Assembly: GCA_016208305.1 (NCBI GenBank)
Contig: JACQYI010000022.1
Coordinates: 1 to 64,000 of the forward strand
Direction: 5' to 3'
Source: Oscillatoriophycideae cyanobacterium NC_groundwater_1537_Pr4_S-0.65um_50_18
Lineage (GTDB): Bacteria; Cyanobacteriota; Cyanobacteriia; Elainellales; Elainellaceae
Length of the DNA: 64,000 nucleotides
Positions 1-8,766 of this stretch are shown here, one piece after another. A program made the position numbers and the translations under genes. Position 1 is the first letter of the stretch. Every line of letters starts with the position of its first letter. A model generated the notes under the pieces. It made no database searches, was not told the origin of the DNA, and was given only the letters and a program-made list of their open reading frames with translations.

Positions 1-1197
1 ATGACCATAGCAATGGGGCGAGCGCAAGCCCAGAGAGGATGGTTTGACGTCCTCGACGACTGGCTGAAGCGCGACCGATTCGTCTTCGTAGGCTGGTCAG
101 GTCTTCTGCTGTTCCCTTGCGCCTTCTTGGCACTGGGCGGCTGGATGACCGGAACCACCTTTGTCTCTTCGTGGTACACCCACGGTATCGCTTCTTCTTA
201 CCTAGAGGGATGCAACTTCCTGACTGCTGCGGTGTCTACCCCGGCAAACTCTTTAGGTCACTCCCTGCTGTTCTTGTGGGGACCTGAAGCTCAATGGGAT
301 TTCACCCGCTGGTGCCAACTGGGCGGACTGTGGACATTTGTGGCACTGCATGGTGCTTTTGGCCTGATCGGCTTCATGCTGCGTCAGTTTGAGGTAGCGC
401 GTCTGGTGGGCATCCGACCCTACAATGCGTTGGCCTTCTCAGGTCCAATTGCCGTGTTTGTCTCGGTGTTCCTGATTTACCCCTTGGGTCAGTCGGGCTG
501 GTTTTTTGCTCCCAGCTTTGGGGTAGCAGCCATCTTCCGATTCATCCTGTTCATTCAAGGGTTTCACAACTTCACGCTCAATCCCTTTCACATGATGGGA
601 GTTGCAGGCATCCTGGGTGGCGCTCTGCTATGTGCCATTCACGGAGCAACGGTCGAAAACACCCTCTATGAAGATGGTGACAAGGCCAACACCTTCCGGG
701 CGTTCAACCCGACCCAGTCGGAGGAAACCTACTCGATGGTGACGGCTAACCGATTCTGGTCACAGATCTTCGGCATTGCCTTCTCTAACAAGCGGTGGCT
801 GCACTTCTTCATGCTGTTTGTCCCGGTGACGGGCTTGTGGATGGCGAGCATTGGAATTGTGGGCTTGGCGCTGAACCTGCGGGCTTACGACTTTGTGTCT
901 CAAGAGCTGCGTGCAGCAGAAGACCCTGAGTTTGAGACCTTCTACACCAAGAACATTTTGTTGAACGAGGGCATCCGCGCTTGGATGGCTCCTCAAGACC
1001 AGATTCACGAAAAATTTGTATTCCCCGAAGAAGCAGGGGCTGATTCTTTTACCTCACTTAGCAACCTTAGGCTGGGGCGTAGGCCCTGGCGGCGAAGTGA
1101 TCAACACTTTCCCCTACTTTGTAGTGGGCGTGCTTCATCTCATTTCATCTGCGGTCTTGGGCTTCGGTGGTATTTATCACGCGATTCGCGGCCCTGA
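1..1197 (+). CDS. psbD: Photosystem II D2 protein PsbD with an aberrant C-terminal tail
   Basis: Residues 1-344 read as a canonical D2 reaction-centre protein, starting [20 protein letters not shown], with five membrane segments and the histidines that bind chlorophyll and non-heme iron (for example [12 protein letters not shown] and [10 protein letters not shown]). D2 is normally 352 residues and ends FPEEVLPRGNAL. Here FPEE (341-344) is followed at once by DNA that belongs to psbC in another frame, so the predicted protein has lost its last eight residues and gained about 54 unrelated ones, ending at 1197. D2 inserts in the thylakoid with D1 and binds the pheophytin and quinone cofactors of photosystem II. 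In cyanobacteria psbD and psbC form an operon in which psbC starts inside the end of psbD, and that overlap is missing here. The identity is certain. Whether the tail is biological is doubtful. Confidence 0.93.
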   Translation: MTIAMGRAQAQRGWFDVLDDWLKRDRFVFVGWSGLLLFPCAFLALGGWMTGTTFVSSWYTHGIASSYLEGCNFLTAAVSTPANSLGHSLLFLWGPEAQWDFTRWCQLGGLWTFVALHGAFGLIGFMLRQFEVARLVGIRPYNALAFSGPIAVFVSVFLIYPLGQSGWFFAPSFGVAAIFRFILFIQGFHNFTLNPFHMMGVAGILGGALLCAIHGATVENTLYEDGDKANTFRAFNPTQSEETYSMVTANRFWSQIFGIAFSNKRWLHFFMLFVPVTGLWMASIGIVGLALNLRAYDFVSQELRAAEDPEFETFYTKNILLNEGIRAWMAPQDQIHEKFVFPEEAGADSFTSLSNLRLGRRPWRRSDQHFPLLCSGRASSHFICGLGLRWYLSRDSRP

Positions 1198-2206
1198 AAC
1201 CCTAGAAGAATATTCGTCCTTCTTTGGCTACGACTGGAAAGACAAGAACCAAATGACTAACATCATCGGGTACCACCTGATTCTGTTAGGTGTTGGTGCT
1301 TTCCTGCTAGTCTTCAAGGCAATGTTCTTTGGCGGCGTCTATGACACTTGGGCACCAGGTGGTGGTGATGTTCGCGTCATCAACAACCCTACCCTCAATC
1401 CCGTTGTGATTTTTGGCTACTTGCTCAAGTCTCCTTTTGGTGGCGAAGGCTGGATTGTCAGTGTCAACAGCATGGAAGATATTATTGGCGGGCACATCTG
1501 GCTAGGCTTCATCTGCATTGCAGGTGGTGTTTGGCACATTTTGACCAAGCCTTTTGGTTGGGTGCGTCGGGCTTTTATTTGGTCTGGCGAAGCCTACCTG
1601 TCCTACAGCTTGGGTGCTCTGTCCATGATGGGCCTGATTGCCTCTTGCATGGTTTGGTACAACAACACTGCATACCCCAGTGAGTTTTACGGTCCTACGG
1701 GTCCTGAAGCCTCTCAGGCTCAAGCTCTGACCTTCTTGATTCGTGACCAGCGCTTGGGTGCAAACGTTGGTTCAGCCCAAGGGCCTACAGGTTTGGGTAA
1801 GTATCTGATGCGATCGCCCTCTGGCGAAATCATCTTTGGTGGTGAAACCATGCGCTTCTGGGATTTCCAAGGGCCTTGGTTAGAGCCGCTACGCGGTCCC
1901 AACGGTCTTGACTTGGACAAGATTAAGAACGACATTCAGCCTTGGCAGGCTCGTCGTGCAGCTGAGTACATGACCCATGCGCCTTTAGGTTCTTTGAACT
2001 CTGTAGGCGGTGTGGCAACTGAGATTAACTCGGTGAACTTTGTCTCTCCTCGAGCTTGGCTATCAACCTCTCACTTTGTCTTGGGCTTCTTCTTCTTGAT
2101 CGGTCACCTGTGGCATGCGGGTCGTGCTCGTGCTGCTGCGGCTGGCTTTGAGAAAGGAATCGATCGCGAGAGCGAACCCGTATTGGCAATGCCAGATCTC
2201 GACTAG
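1016..2206 (+). CDS. psbC: Photosystem II CP43 antenna protein PsbC, missing its N-terminal ~70 residues
   Basis: From about position 1035 the sequence encodes CP43 starting at [15 protein letters not shown] and running to the normal end [10 protein letters not shown]. It includes WAPGGGDVR and the large lumenal loop that helps bind the Mn cluster (YEST-type region [20 protein letters not shown]). A usual cyanobacterial CP43 is about 460 residues. The roughly 390 CP43 residues here imply loss of about 70, including the start codon, the first transmembrane helix and its chlorophyll-binding histidines. The only upstream start in frame is a TTG at 1016 inside psbD, giving six non-native residues. 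As written, the gene cannot make a normal CP43. Either the true sequence is longer and was lost in assembly, or this is a genuine deletion and another copy exists. A strong terminator follows at 2248. Confidence 0.9.
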   Translation: MYSPKKQGLILLPHLATLGWGVGPGGEVINTFPYFVVGVLHLISSAVLGFGGIYHAIRGPETLEEYSSFFGYDWKDKNQMTNIIGYHLILLGVGAFLLVFKAMFFGGVYDTWAPGGGDVRVINNPTLNPVVIFGYLLKSPFGGEGWIVSVNSMEDIIGGHIWLGFICIAGGVWHILTKPFGWVRRAFIWSGEAYLSYSLGALSMMGLIASCMVWYNNTAYPSEFYGPTGPEASQAQALTFLIRDQRLGANVGSAQGPTGLGKYLMRSPSGEIIFGGETMRFWDFQGPWLEPLRGPNGLDLDKIKNDIQPWQARRAAEYMTHAPLGSLNSVGGVATEINSVNFVSPRAWLSTSHFVLGFFFLIGHLWHAGRARAAAAGFEKGIDRESEPVLAMPDLD

Positions 2207-2247
2207 ATCTAGAGTTGGATCGAGTTGAAGGGTTTTGATATTAGAGG

Positions 2248-2278
2248 GTTCCTGCATCTAGGTGCAGGAACTTTTTTA
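2248..2278 (+). terminator. Rho-independent terminator after psbC
   Basis: GTTCCTGCA and TGCAGGAAC form a stem at 2248-2271 around a short loop, followed directly by six T residues. It lies 42 bp after the psbC stop and would end the psbDC transcript. Confidence 0.85.
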
Positions 2279-2406
2279 TTGAGCTTTACTGAAAATTTTA
2301 TGGAACCAAGTTATACCTATAGCCATTACTCTTAGAACATTGTTGTGGGTGCGCTCTGTGCGTTCATAAAAACGTTTCTGCTTTAACACTGGTGAATCTA
2401 GCCGCG

Positions 2407-2517
2407 TATCACATCCGGCTAAATGTCGTAAGTATCAGTTCATCATTTTGGTGCATCACTTCGCGCTATACCAAAATGATATTGGGAAGTAGGTTGGGTA
2501 ATCAAACGGATGTGATA
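2407..2517. repeat. Nested inverted-repeat element downstream of psbC
   Basis: TATCACATCCG (2407-2417) is repeated inverted and without mismatch as CGGATGTGATA (2507-2517). Inside it, ATCATTTTGGT (2442-2452) pairs with ACCAAAATGAT (2470-2480). The 2279-2744 gap holds no convincing gene apart from this 111-bp structure, which could be a small non-autonomous element or a structured RNA. I see no target-site duplication. Confidence 0.55.
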
Positions 2518-2744
2518 TTATCCCCTCACATAGCCGACAGCTATGACTGTAGACACTTTGCGGATATTTTAGATCTATAGCGATGTGAGTAGAAGGTCTG
2601 GCTGTCAGAGACAAGAAATCCGTAAATTTTCTCCTGCCAAACGACAGAACTGCTTTTTATAATGAGCCATGTTCAGTAGATCACAAAGCTGAACAGATCT
2701 CCTAAGGCTTTTTGTGCCTTTACTTTTGCAACTTTAAATGGGCA

Positions 2745-3104
2745 ATGAATAATCTACCCGTCAAACCCTCTCATCCTATTTTTCAACCCACCCGTATCTT
2801 GAGCGTTTCTAGTTCTGCATCCTTGTTAGACTGGGTCAACCAGCGGCTAGAATCAGGCGATCGCATCCTCCTGATTGATTTTTGTCACGTCATGTTTATG
2901 GATAGCACAGGGCTAGGAGCCTTGGTAACAGCGCTCAAAGTTGCCCAGAAAGCGGAGGGCAAGCTTGTGCTTTGTAGCCTCTGGGGACAAGCGCGAATGC
3001 TCTTTAATATGGCAGGAATGGAATCAGTTTTTGAGATCTATGATGGGCCAGAAGACTTTGAAAACAGCTTATCTAGCCTCAATTCTGTTGGATCAGGAAA
3101 CTGA
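2745..3104 (+). CDS. STAS-domain protein, anti-sigma-factor antagonist type
   Basis: A 119-residue single-domain STAS protein. The hallmark is FMDSTGLGALVTALKVAQ, in which the serine of DSTGLG is the residue phosphorylated by the partner kinase in SpoIIAA-like antagonists. Around it are a beta strand (RILLIDF) and the later VLCSLWGQARMLFNMAG segment typical of the fold. I place the start at the ATG at 2745 (MNNLPVKPS) rather than 2712, because the extra eleven residues look non-native. No kinase or phosphatase partner is adjacent, so any partner-switching system it serves is encoded elsewhere. It is convergent with the gamma-glutamyltransferase gene. Confidence 0.82.
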   Translation: MNNLPVKPSHPIFQPTRILSVSSSASLLDWVNQRLESGDRILLIDFCHVMFMDSTGLGALVTALKVAQKAEGKLVLCSLWGQARMLFNMAGMESVFEIYDGPEDFENSLSSLNSVGSGN

Positions 3105-3151
3105 GTCATGCTGAGACAAAGCTGGCCTTGAGGAAAGATGCTGTATGCCGT

Positions 3152-4711
3152 CTAAACGACCCTTACTACACCCCCTCGACGGCGATCGCCTGCCCCATCT
3201 AGCACTCCAGTAGCGCTGCGCGTCACGGCATGAACGCCCCCAAAAAACATATTTTGCTGTGCCCATAGCTCTACCTGTCCGTCAAAGGGAAAGGTTGTGA
3301 GATCGGATGCTAGATGCTCCGATCCCGGTTCTGCGTTGAATACCCCCGACTCCCAATGGATGCGAGAGCTATTAACGGCATCTTCTACCGTCATGCCAAA
3401 ATCTATCCAATTTGAAACCACCTGCAAAATCGCGGTTCTGATTCGGTTTGAGCCGCCTGATCCCAAAACCACTTCGGGCTGGCGATCGCGCAAAATCATG
3501 CTGGGAGACATCATAGATGAGATCCTGACGTTTTCCTGCCACTGATGAAAGCCATTAGGGTGCAGGTCGGCTTCTCCCAACATATTGTTGGTCATAATGC
3601 CTGTACCCGGAATGATGTAGGAGGAGCCTTCGCCATTAGTCGTCGTTACGCTAGCAGCATTGCCCTCGCTATCAATAGCGCTGACATGGGTCGTGCTGCC
3701 CCACTTGTTGACTGCATTTGGCATTGCGCTGCTCAGCGCTTGTGCGTAGGATTCTAAATGTGTCGAGTGCAAAAATTTTGCGGCTACATCAGGCTGATAG
3801 AGGCGATCGTCGTAACCATCTTTGCGGGCTAGATTACTAAGCTGCATCACTTGTGCCAGCGATCGCACATGATCTGCCGAGCCAAACGGCAGTTGCACCA
3901 GATCGAGATTTTCTAGCAGCGCTAGAGCAAAAGCAATTAACGCCCCTCCAGAGCTAGGGGGAGGATTGGTTAATAAGGTATGACCTCGATATTGCGTAAT
4001 CAGCGGCTGACGCTCAATTACCTCATAGTGATTTAGGTCGGCTTGGGTGAGGTATCCCCCCTGCTCTTGGCAGTCTTGAGCCAACTGCCGCCCGATCTCG
4101 CCTCGATAAAACTCCTGGACTCCGTTTTGCGCCAAATAGTCGAGGGTATCTGCCAAATCTGGCATTTGTAGCGTCATCCCAGCAGTCAGCAAGGCTCCGT
4201 TTTGGGTAAAGACCTGCCGAGTAGCTGAGTTGGCCACCAGAATCGGGGTCAAAAGCTGAAAGCAGTACGCCTGGAACGGAGTGACCTCTACACCCGATCG
4301 CCCATAGTGAATTGCAGGCTCCATCACGACTTTCATCGGCAATTTGCCTAAGCGCTGATGAACGTGAAACAGTCCACCGATCGCCCCAGGTACCGCAATG
4401 GAACCCAGGCCAATGTGAAACTCCTGCGTCACGCTGCCAAAGTTGACCTCAACGGGGTAGAAATCAACCGATCCTAGGTTGCGCTTCTGGCAAGGCGTTT
4501 GAGTGAAGAAGTCGAACAAAATATTGTCATTCTGCTGTGTATGGGCCAGCAGAAAACCGCCTCCCGCTGGGGAGGTCAGCGTTGGCTCTACAACAAACGA
4601 AGCCATGACTGCCGCCACAACGGCATCAAAAACATTGCCGCCCAAGCGAAACATTTCAAGTCCGGCTTCTGCTGTTTTGGGATGACCAGCCGCGATCGCA
4701 CCTTGGGGCAT
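3152..4711 (-). CDS. ggt: Gamma-glutamyltransferase (glutathione hydrolase)
   Basis: A 519-residue Ntn-hydrolase that transfers or hydrolyses the gamma-glutamyl group of glutathione and related peptides. The N-terminal part has the family motif LGGNVFDAVVAA, and VEPTLTSPAGGGF is conserved. The small-subunit start lies near residue 340 in WGSTTHVSAID, where the threonine before HVSAID is the expected autocatalytic nucleophile. NGEGSSYIIPGTGIMTNNML and VLGSGGSNRI follow as expected. No clear signal peptide is visible, so the enzyme may be cytoplasmic, or the true start may lie slightly upstream. A purine-rich tandem repeat lies immediately upstream. The gene ends 47 bp from the convergent STAS gene. 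Confidence 0.92.
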   Translation of the reverse strand: MPQGAIAAGHPKTAEAGLEMFRLGGNVFDAVVAAVMASFVVEPTLTSPAGGGFLLAHTQQNDNILFDFFTQTPCQKRNLGSVDFYPVEVNFGSVTQEFHIGLGSIAVPGAIGGLFHVHQRLGKLPMKVVMEPAIHYGRSGVEVTPFQAYCFQLLTPILVANSATRQVFTQNGALLTAGMTLQMPDLADTLDYLAQNGVQEFYRGEIGRQLAQDCQEQGGYLTQADLNHYEVIERQPLITQYRGHTLLTNPPPSSGGALIAFALALLENLDLVQLPFGSADHVRSLAQVMQLSNLARKDGYDDRLYQPDVAAKFLHSTHLESYAQALSSAMPNAVNKWGSTTHVSAIDSEGNAASVTTTNGEGSSYIIPGTGIMTNNMLGEADLHPNGFHQWQENVRISSMMSPSMILRDRQPEVVLGSGGSNRIRTAILQVVSNWIDFGMTVEDAVNSSRIHWESGVFNAEPGSEHLASDLTTFPFDGQVELWAQQNMFFGGVHAVTRSATGVLDGAGDRRRGGVVRVV

Positions 4712-4714
4712 AGG

Positions 4715-4755
4715 GGGAGGGAAGGAGAGAGGGAGGGAAGGAGAGAGGAAGGGGG
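4715..4755. repeat. Purine-rich 16-bp tandem repeat upstream of ggt
   Basis: GGGAGGGAAGGAGAGA occurs at 4715-4730 and again at 4731-4746, followed by a partial third copy. It sits in the 93-bp gap between the divergent ggt and DUF1350 genes, where their promoters should be. On the ggt strand it is a pyrimidine tract. Confidence 0.75.
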
Positions 4756-4804
4756 ATCAGCGCTAAAGAGGTTCAACGTTTAGGATAAAGGGAAAGGGGT
4801 TTAG

Positions 4805-5677
4805 ATGGATGCAAGTATGGAGTGGCAGGAGATTTACGGTAATTGGGTCATGGTTCCGGCTCGACCGAAGGCCATTATCCACTTTTTGGGCGGAGCTTTT
4901 GTAGCCACGGCTCCACAAGTGACCTATCGCAGCTTACTAGAGCATTTTGCTCGCCAAGGTTATGTCATCGTGGCGACGCCGTTTGTCAATACGCTCGATC
5001 ATACCGCGATCGCTCAGCGGGTCTATCGGTTATCTAATCTGGCGCTAGCGCATCTGCAAGATGAGGTGTTGGAGACGCGATCGATGCCCATTTATGGTGT
5101 AGGACACAGCATGGGCTGTAAGCTGCATCTGCTCATGGGTAGCCTATTTGCCGTTGAGCGAGCCGGGAATATTCTGATCTCGTTTAATAACTATCCGGCA
5201 AAGCGATCGATTCCCCTGCTAGAGCAGGTTTCACAATTTTCTAGCTACACCGCACAATTTGCAGCGCAGTTTGCCTCACGGCTCGCAGCGCAGTTGGGCA
5301 GCTCTTCGCAATTTGCTATGCCTGCTTTTGATGTAGAGTTTACCCCTTCACCCGAAGAAACAAATGAGTTAATAGCCAAACAATACCAGGTGCGCCGTAA
5401 TCTGTTGGTCAAATTTACGCAAGACGACATTGACCAGACCCGCTCTCTCAGCGAAGCCTTGGACTATCGTTTCCCAGAGATGACGAGCATCAAGATTCTC
5501 AAGGGCACCCACATTACGCCGCTAGGACAAGATGTGAATTGGAAGGCAGGCGCTGAGTTTTCGCCGTTTGATGCGATCGGGCAGTTTATGAAGCAGGAAG
5601 TCTCGCGGGACATCACTCAGCTCAAGCAAACCATGCAGATGTGGCTAGAGCCACTACGAATGCAAGAACGGCGCTAG
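4805..5677 (+). CDS. DUF1350 family alpha/beta-hydrolase-like protein
   Basis: A 290-residue protein of the DUF1350 family, shared by cyanobacteria and plastids. PKAIIHFLGGAFVATAPQ and the nucleophile-elbow-like GVGHSMGCKLHLL (about residues 97-110) indicate an alpha/beta-hydrolase fold. The serine in GHSMG is the candidate nucleophile. The C-terminal half has LKGTHITPLGQD, in which the histidine could complete a triad. No substrate is known to me. A second ATG at 4817 (MEWQEIYGN) is an equally possible start. It ends four bases before the convergent response-regulator gene. Confidence 0.85.
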   Translation: MDASMEWQEIYGNWVMVPARPKAIIHFLGGAFVATAPQVTYRSLLEHFARQGYVIVATPFVNTLDHTAIAQRVYRLSNLALAHLQDEVLETRSMPIYGVGHSMGCKLHLLMGSLFAVERAGNILISFNNYPAKRSIPLLEQVSQFSSYTAQFAAQFASRLAAQLGSSSQFAMPAFDVEFTPSPEETNELIAKQYQVRRNLLVKFTQDDIDQTRSLSEALDYRFPEMTSIKILKGTHITPLGQDVNWKAGAEFSPFDAIGQFMKQEVSRDITQLKQTMQMWLEPLRMQERR

Positions 5678-5681
5678 GAGG

Positions 5682-6371
5682 CTACTTCGCTAAACCATGC
5701 TCTAGGGCATAGCGCACTAACTCAGTTCGGCTGTTGGTACCCGTTTTGCTAAACAAGCGACTCACGTATTTTTCGACGTTTCGCACGCTGGTTTCTAATC
5801 GACGCGCAATCTCTTTGTTCATCAGTCCTTCGGCCACCAGTTCTAAGACGCTCTGTTCACGCGGCGTAAAGTCGATTTTGATCAGAGAGGGTGTCTGGGC
5901 GATCGTCCCGCGCTGGGTCAGCATGGCGCGAATTTCGGCTATCTGTCTGGCCATATCGGCAATGTCAGGCACTTCGCCATCGGCAGCCTTAGCAGCGCTG
6001 CGCCGCTCTAGAAGATTAGAAACAATGGCCACCAACTCATCTGGATCAAACGGCTTCGAGAGATAGGCGTCACAGCCCGCGTTATAGCCTTGGATGCGAT
6101 CGGTTGTCATTCCCCGTGCTGTGAGAAACACTACAGGCAGGGACTGAAAGCGGGCATCCTCCCGCAGCTGTTTGAGAAACTGATAGCCATCGACCTGAGG
6201 CATCATGACATCTGAGATCACCAGATCGGGCGAAATGCGTTGCAGCAAATCCCAGCCTTCTTGAGCATTGCTTGCAACATGTACCGTAAAGCCATCGTCT
6301 TCTAGATAAGCCTGGACAGCTTGCCGCAAACCCGGTTCATCGTCCACTAACAACAACTGTCCCGTCGTCAT
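5682..6371 (-). CDS. NarL/LuxR-type response regulator (Rre1/Ycf29-like)
   Basis: A 229-residue two-domain regulator. The receiver domain (residues 1-120) has the acidic pair in LLVDDEPG, the phosphoacceptor aspartate in DLVISDVMMP and the conserved lysine in YLSKPFD. A linker leads to a C-terminal LuxR-type helix-turn-helix (about 165-225) with FTPREQSVLELVAEGLMNKEIA and VEKYVSRLFSKTGTNSRTEL. The overall sequence resembles the cyanobacterial Rre1/Ycf29 regulator, linked in Synechocystis to the kinase Hik34 and stress responses. I make that assignment from memory of the family, so it is tentative. No kinase gene is adjacent. The 278 bp upstream to the divergent VOC gene would hold both promoters. 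Confidence 0.9.
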   Translation of the reverse strand: MTTGQLLLVDDEPGLRQAVQAYLEDDGFTVHVASNAQEGWDLLQRISPDLVISDVMMPQVDGYQFLKQLREDARFQSLPVVFLTARGMTTDRIQGYNAGCDAYLSKPFDPDELVAIVSNLLERRSAAKAADGEVPDIADMARQIAEIRAMLTQRGTIAQTPSLIKIDFTPREQSVLELVAEGLMNKEIARRLETSVRNVEKYVSRLFSKTGTNSRTELVRYALEHGLAK

Positions 6372-6649
6372 GATTTACCTCTCCATCACTGTGGCAACAT
6401 GCAAATTACAAATCGACGATCGCCCAGAATCATTTTTTGAACAGCGCGCTTCAAAAAATTATCTCTAGAGAAACAACGTCGCAACTCATTACTTGAGGAT
6501 TTCTTAAACCCCTTGTAGAGTTTAGACGAGTCTGGGAAGACCTTGATAGACTAGAGGAAAGACAATAGGACATTGACAAATCCTTACAAATCCCCTAGGT
6601 TCATCAAACCTGCTGCTTTCATCCTACTCAAATCGTTCATATACCGTTC

Positions 6650-7243
6650 ATGGTTATTGCCGATCGCTTAACTTCCCTCATGCCTTCCCTCTTTGGCGCA
6701 TTTTTACCCTCCATACCGCTAGATGGCCTCATGTCTACGCAGGGCATTATGGTGCTGCTCTTGGTCGCCTATGCCGGGGCAATGTGGATGTTTTTGACCA
6801 GTGCCCCCAAGGTTTACACCATGATGGTGTCTGACCTAGAGCTAGCCCGTCAGTTTTATGAAGGTCTACTTGGCCTGCCCGTTGCGGATGTACCGCTCCA
6901 CTATTACTACAACTACGAACAGACCTTGGGAACGGCTGGGATCGATCCCCTATACGGCTCAACGGCTAGTTTGGGTCGTCCGGCTAATCAGAGCTACCAG
7001 ACGTCAGAGGGGCTATGGTACCAGCTCAAGAAAAATACTCAGCTCCATATCATCTCTGGCGCAAGCTTAGGGCAAAAGAGCCGCCAGCGTCACGTTTGTT
7101 TTGATCATGACTGTTTAGAGCAAGTGCTCATGCGCGTTCAGTCCTACGGGGTAAAGCACAAAATCCGGCGAGATAAGCCCCTCAACTTTTTGGTTAAAGA
7201 CTTAGATGGTCGAGTGATTGAGATGGCAGAAGTGGCCAACTAG
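6650..7243 (+). CDS. VOC/glyoxalase-fold protein with N-terminal membrane segment
   Basis: A 197-residue protein. Residues 28-48 (GIMVLLLVAYAGAMWMFLT) form one hydrophobic helix. After it comes a single vicinal-oxygen-chelate domain: VYTMMVSDLELARQFYEGLLGLPV starts the first beta-alpha-beta unit and HKIRRDKPLNFLVKDLDGRVIEMAE closes the second, with HVCFDHDCLEQ between them. Anchored glyoxalase-like proteins of this kind are seen in cyanobacteria without a known substrate. The metal-binding set of true glyoxalase I is not obviously complete, so I do not call it a glyoxalase. Confidence 0.78.
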   Translation: MVIADRLTSLMPSLFGAFLPSIPLDGLMSTQGIMVLLLVAYAGAMWMFLTSAPKVYTMMVSDLELARQFYEGLLGLPVADVPLHYYYNYEQTLGTAGIDPLYGSTASLGRPANQSYQTSEGLWYQLKKNTQLHIISGASLGQKSRQRHVCFDHDCLEQVLMRVQSYGVKHKIRRDKPLNFLVKDLDGRVIEMAEVAN

Positions 7244-7294
7244 TCTCGGCTATCCGCTTCTGAGTAATCCTAAAACTTTTGAAATCAGCAAATG

Positions 7295-7323
7295 GAGCAG
7301 ATCTTAGACCTGCTCTATTTTTT
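7295..7323 (+). terminator. Terminator of the VOC-protein gene
   Basis: GAGCAG (7295-7300) pairs with CTGCTC (7310-7315), followed by TATTTTTT. It lies about 50 bp after the VOC stop and overlaps the 3' end of the convergent hmx2-like gene. Confidence 0.7.
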
Positions 7324-7615
7324 CGGCTGTATCATCTTCGCCAGTTTCGCCATTGAGCAGCAGCCTAATGGCCATCACTACAAATCCTGCTGCCGCCGCC
7401 ATCTTCACCCAACGGACAGGCAAAAACTGTGAGAGGCTACCCCCCAGCATTACGCCCAAAAAGCTAGCCAGCAGCAGGGCAGCACAGGTTCCCAGAAACA
7501 CGGCTCTTAAAGACTTAGAGCTACCGCTCAGGGCGATCGCCGCCATCTGGCTTTTATCTCCCAATTCTGAGATAAAGACGGTAACGAAACTCAGCCCCAA
7601 CAGATGCCAATCCAT
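7304..7615 (-). CDS. TMEM165/GDT1-family half transporter, Hmx2-like manganese exporter subunit
   Basis: A 103-residue membrane protein with three predicted helices and one copy of the family signature E-x-GDK-(T/S), here ISELGDKSQMAAIAL. The UPF0016/GDT1 family exports Mn2+ (Mnx in Synechocystis), and a full carrier has two such modules in one chain. Here the modules are separate genes: this one lies 42 bp downstream of the other (7658-8107), on the same strand. That matches the hemi-exchangers Hmx1 and Hmx2 described in Anabaena, which must act together. The pair would remove excess Mn2+ from the cytoplasm. Confidence 0.85.
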   Translation of the reverse strand: MDWHLLGLSFVTVFISELGDKSQMAAIALSGSSKSLRAVFLGTCAALLLASFLGVMLGGSLSQFLPVRWVKMAAAAGFVVMAIRLLLNGETGEDDTAEKIEQV

Positions 7616-7657
7616 ATATTTACTCTCTTTAGAGATTAACTAGATCTTTAAATCGCC

Positions 7658-8107
7658 TTAACTCGTTATCACATCCCATATCAGCAGGGCTGCAATGACA
7701 AGTAGCATGACAGCCGCCGCTTTTTCTAGAGTTTTGGCAGAGACACGTTTGGCTAGCCAAGAACCCACTAGCACACCTAGAAGACTCGTCAAAATCAGAG
7801 CCGCTCCAGCCCCAGCGAACACCGTCCAAGGCGATTGAGATTCGGCACTCATCAGCAGAGTGGTTAGCTGAGTTTTGTCACCTAATTCTGCTAAAAAAAT
7901 GGTCAAGAAAGTTGAGGCAAAGACCTTAATTTCGGCTTGCCAGCGCTGCCAAAAAGATTGCAGAGACGTTTCCTCTGACGCTCCCTCTGTGAAGCGCAAT
8001 CCGTTGAGGTCGTCTGGATTACTGCTCACATCAGGCGTCTCTACGAACAGGCTTAGGGAAGAAGTCGTAGTATTTGAAGCGTCAGAAGTGGATTCCACGG
8101 TCAGCAT
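7658..8107 (-). CDS. TMEM165/GDT1-family half transporter, Hmx1-like manganese exporter subunit
   Basis: A 149-residue protein. The first 65 residues are polar and Ser/Thr/Asn-rich, probably an extramembrane tail. A single GDT1 module of three helices follows, with the signature LAELGDKTQLTTLLMSA near residue 82. It is the first gene of a two-gene unit with the Hmx2-like half, separated by 42 bp. Neither half alone has the two E-x-GDK motifs that line the cation path, so the functional Mn2+ carrier is presumably a heterodimer. The split organisation is seen in the sequence. The metal is inferred from the family. Confidence 0.85.
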   Translation of the reverse strand: MLTVESTSDASNTTTSSLSLFVETPDVSSNPDDLNGLRFTEGASEETSLQSFWQRWQAEIKVFASTFLTIFLAELGDKTQLTTLLMSAESQSPWTVFAGAGAALILTSLLGVLVGSWLAKRVSAKTLEKAAAVMLLVIAALLIWDVITS

Positions 8108-8207
8108 ATTGGAACAGTTGATATTTCATATTCTTTTCATTTTATGCTCAACTGCGGCCAGAGTGGTGAAATTGCCTGAGGTTTTTAGATGTTTTTTACA
8201 TCAGAGG

Positions 8208-8558
8208 CTAAATTCCCACCTCGCGATCGAAGCGCAACATTTCTAAGCTGCGATCGCCATACACCCCTTCTATTTGCTGCTGACAGCAATCAATTGCAAA
8301 GTCGTTCAAGTCCTCTAGCTCGATACCGTATAAGTCTTGAAACACCTCAGGCTCAACGCGGCAAAACCGAGGGCGATCGGCATAAATCTTGCACTCTCGC
8401 GTTAGAGAGTCAAAGTGAATGCACCAGCCCCCTTCGCCAACCAGGCTGAGATAGAGCTGAAGTTCTTCAGGGGTGAGATATTGATCGAGATCGGGGCGAT
8501 CGGTTGGGTCTAAGTTGCAGCATGCCCCACACTGCTTCACGCATTGCCAAGTTGCCAT
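8208..8558 (-). CDS. YkgJ-family cysteine cluster protein
   Basis: About 116 residues. CVKQCGACC near the N terminus, then CIHFD, ECKIYADRPRFCR and DCC, form the cysteine cluster of the YkgJ/UPF0153 family, thought to bind zinc or an Fe-S centre. The biochemical role is not established. I prefer the ATG at 8558 (MATWQCVKQCG) over the one eleven codons upstream, because homologues start close to the first cysteine motif. It is divergent from psb30, 208 bp away, and 100 bp upstream of the hmx1-like gene on the same strand. Confidence 0.8.
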   Translation of the reverse strand: MATWQCVKQCGACCNLDPTDRPDLDQYLTPEELQLYLSLVGEGGWCIHFDSLTRECKIYADRPRFCRVEPEVFQDLYGIELEDLNDFAIDCCQQQIEGVYGDRSLEMLRFDREVGI

Positions 8559-8766
8559 ATCCACCACTGTGTTAATTCCTCTCTTTCCCATACTCGACTA
8601 CTTACTCAAGCTTGCGATTGCAGAGGGAGCGTTTTTTTGTAACAAATTGTTGCTATTTCGATCAGTCTCATGAGAAGGGCAGAGCCTTTAGCCCTTAAAA
8701 TATGAGTCAGACATTGCTGGTTTACAGGCAATTAACTAGGGTTTCAGACAGTTTTTGGGAGGCTCA

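Noticed and set aside
760-1008. Minus-strand frame within psbD
   Set aside because: It is the antisense of a strongly conserved coding region and has no family-like features.
2392-2580. 62-residue plus-strand frame after psbC
   Set aside because: It runs through the nested inverted repeat and has no protein-like features.
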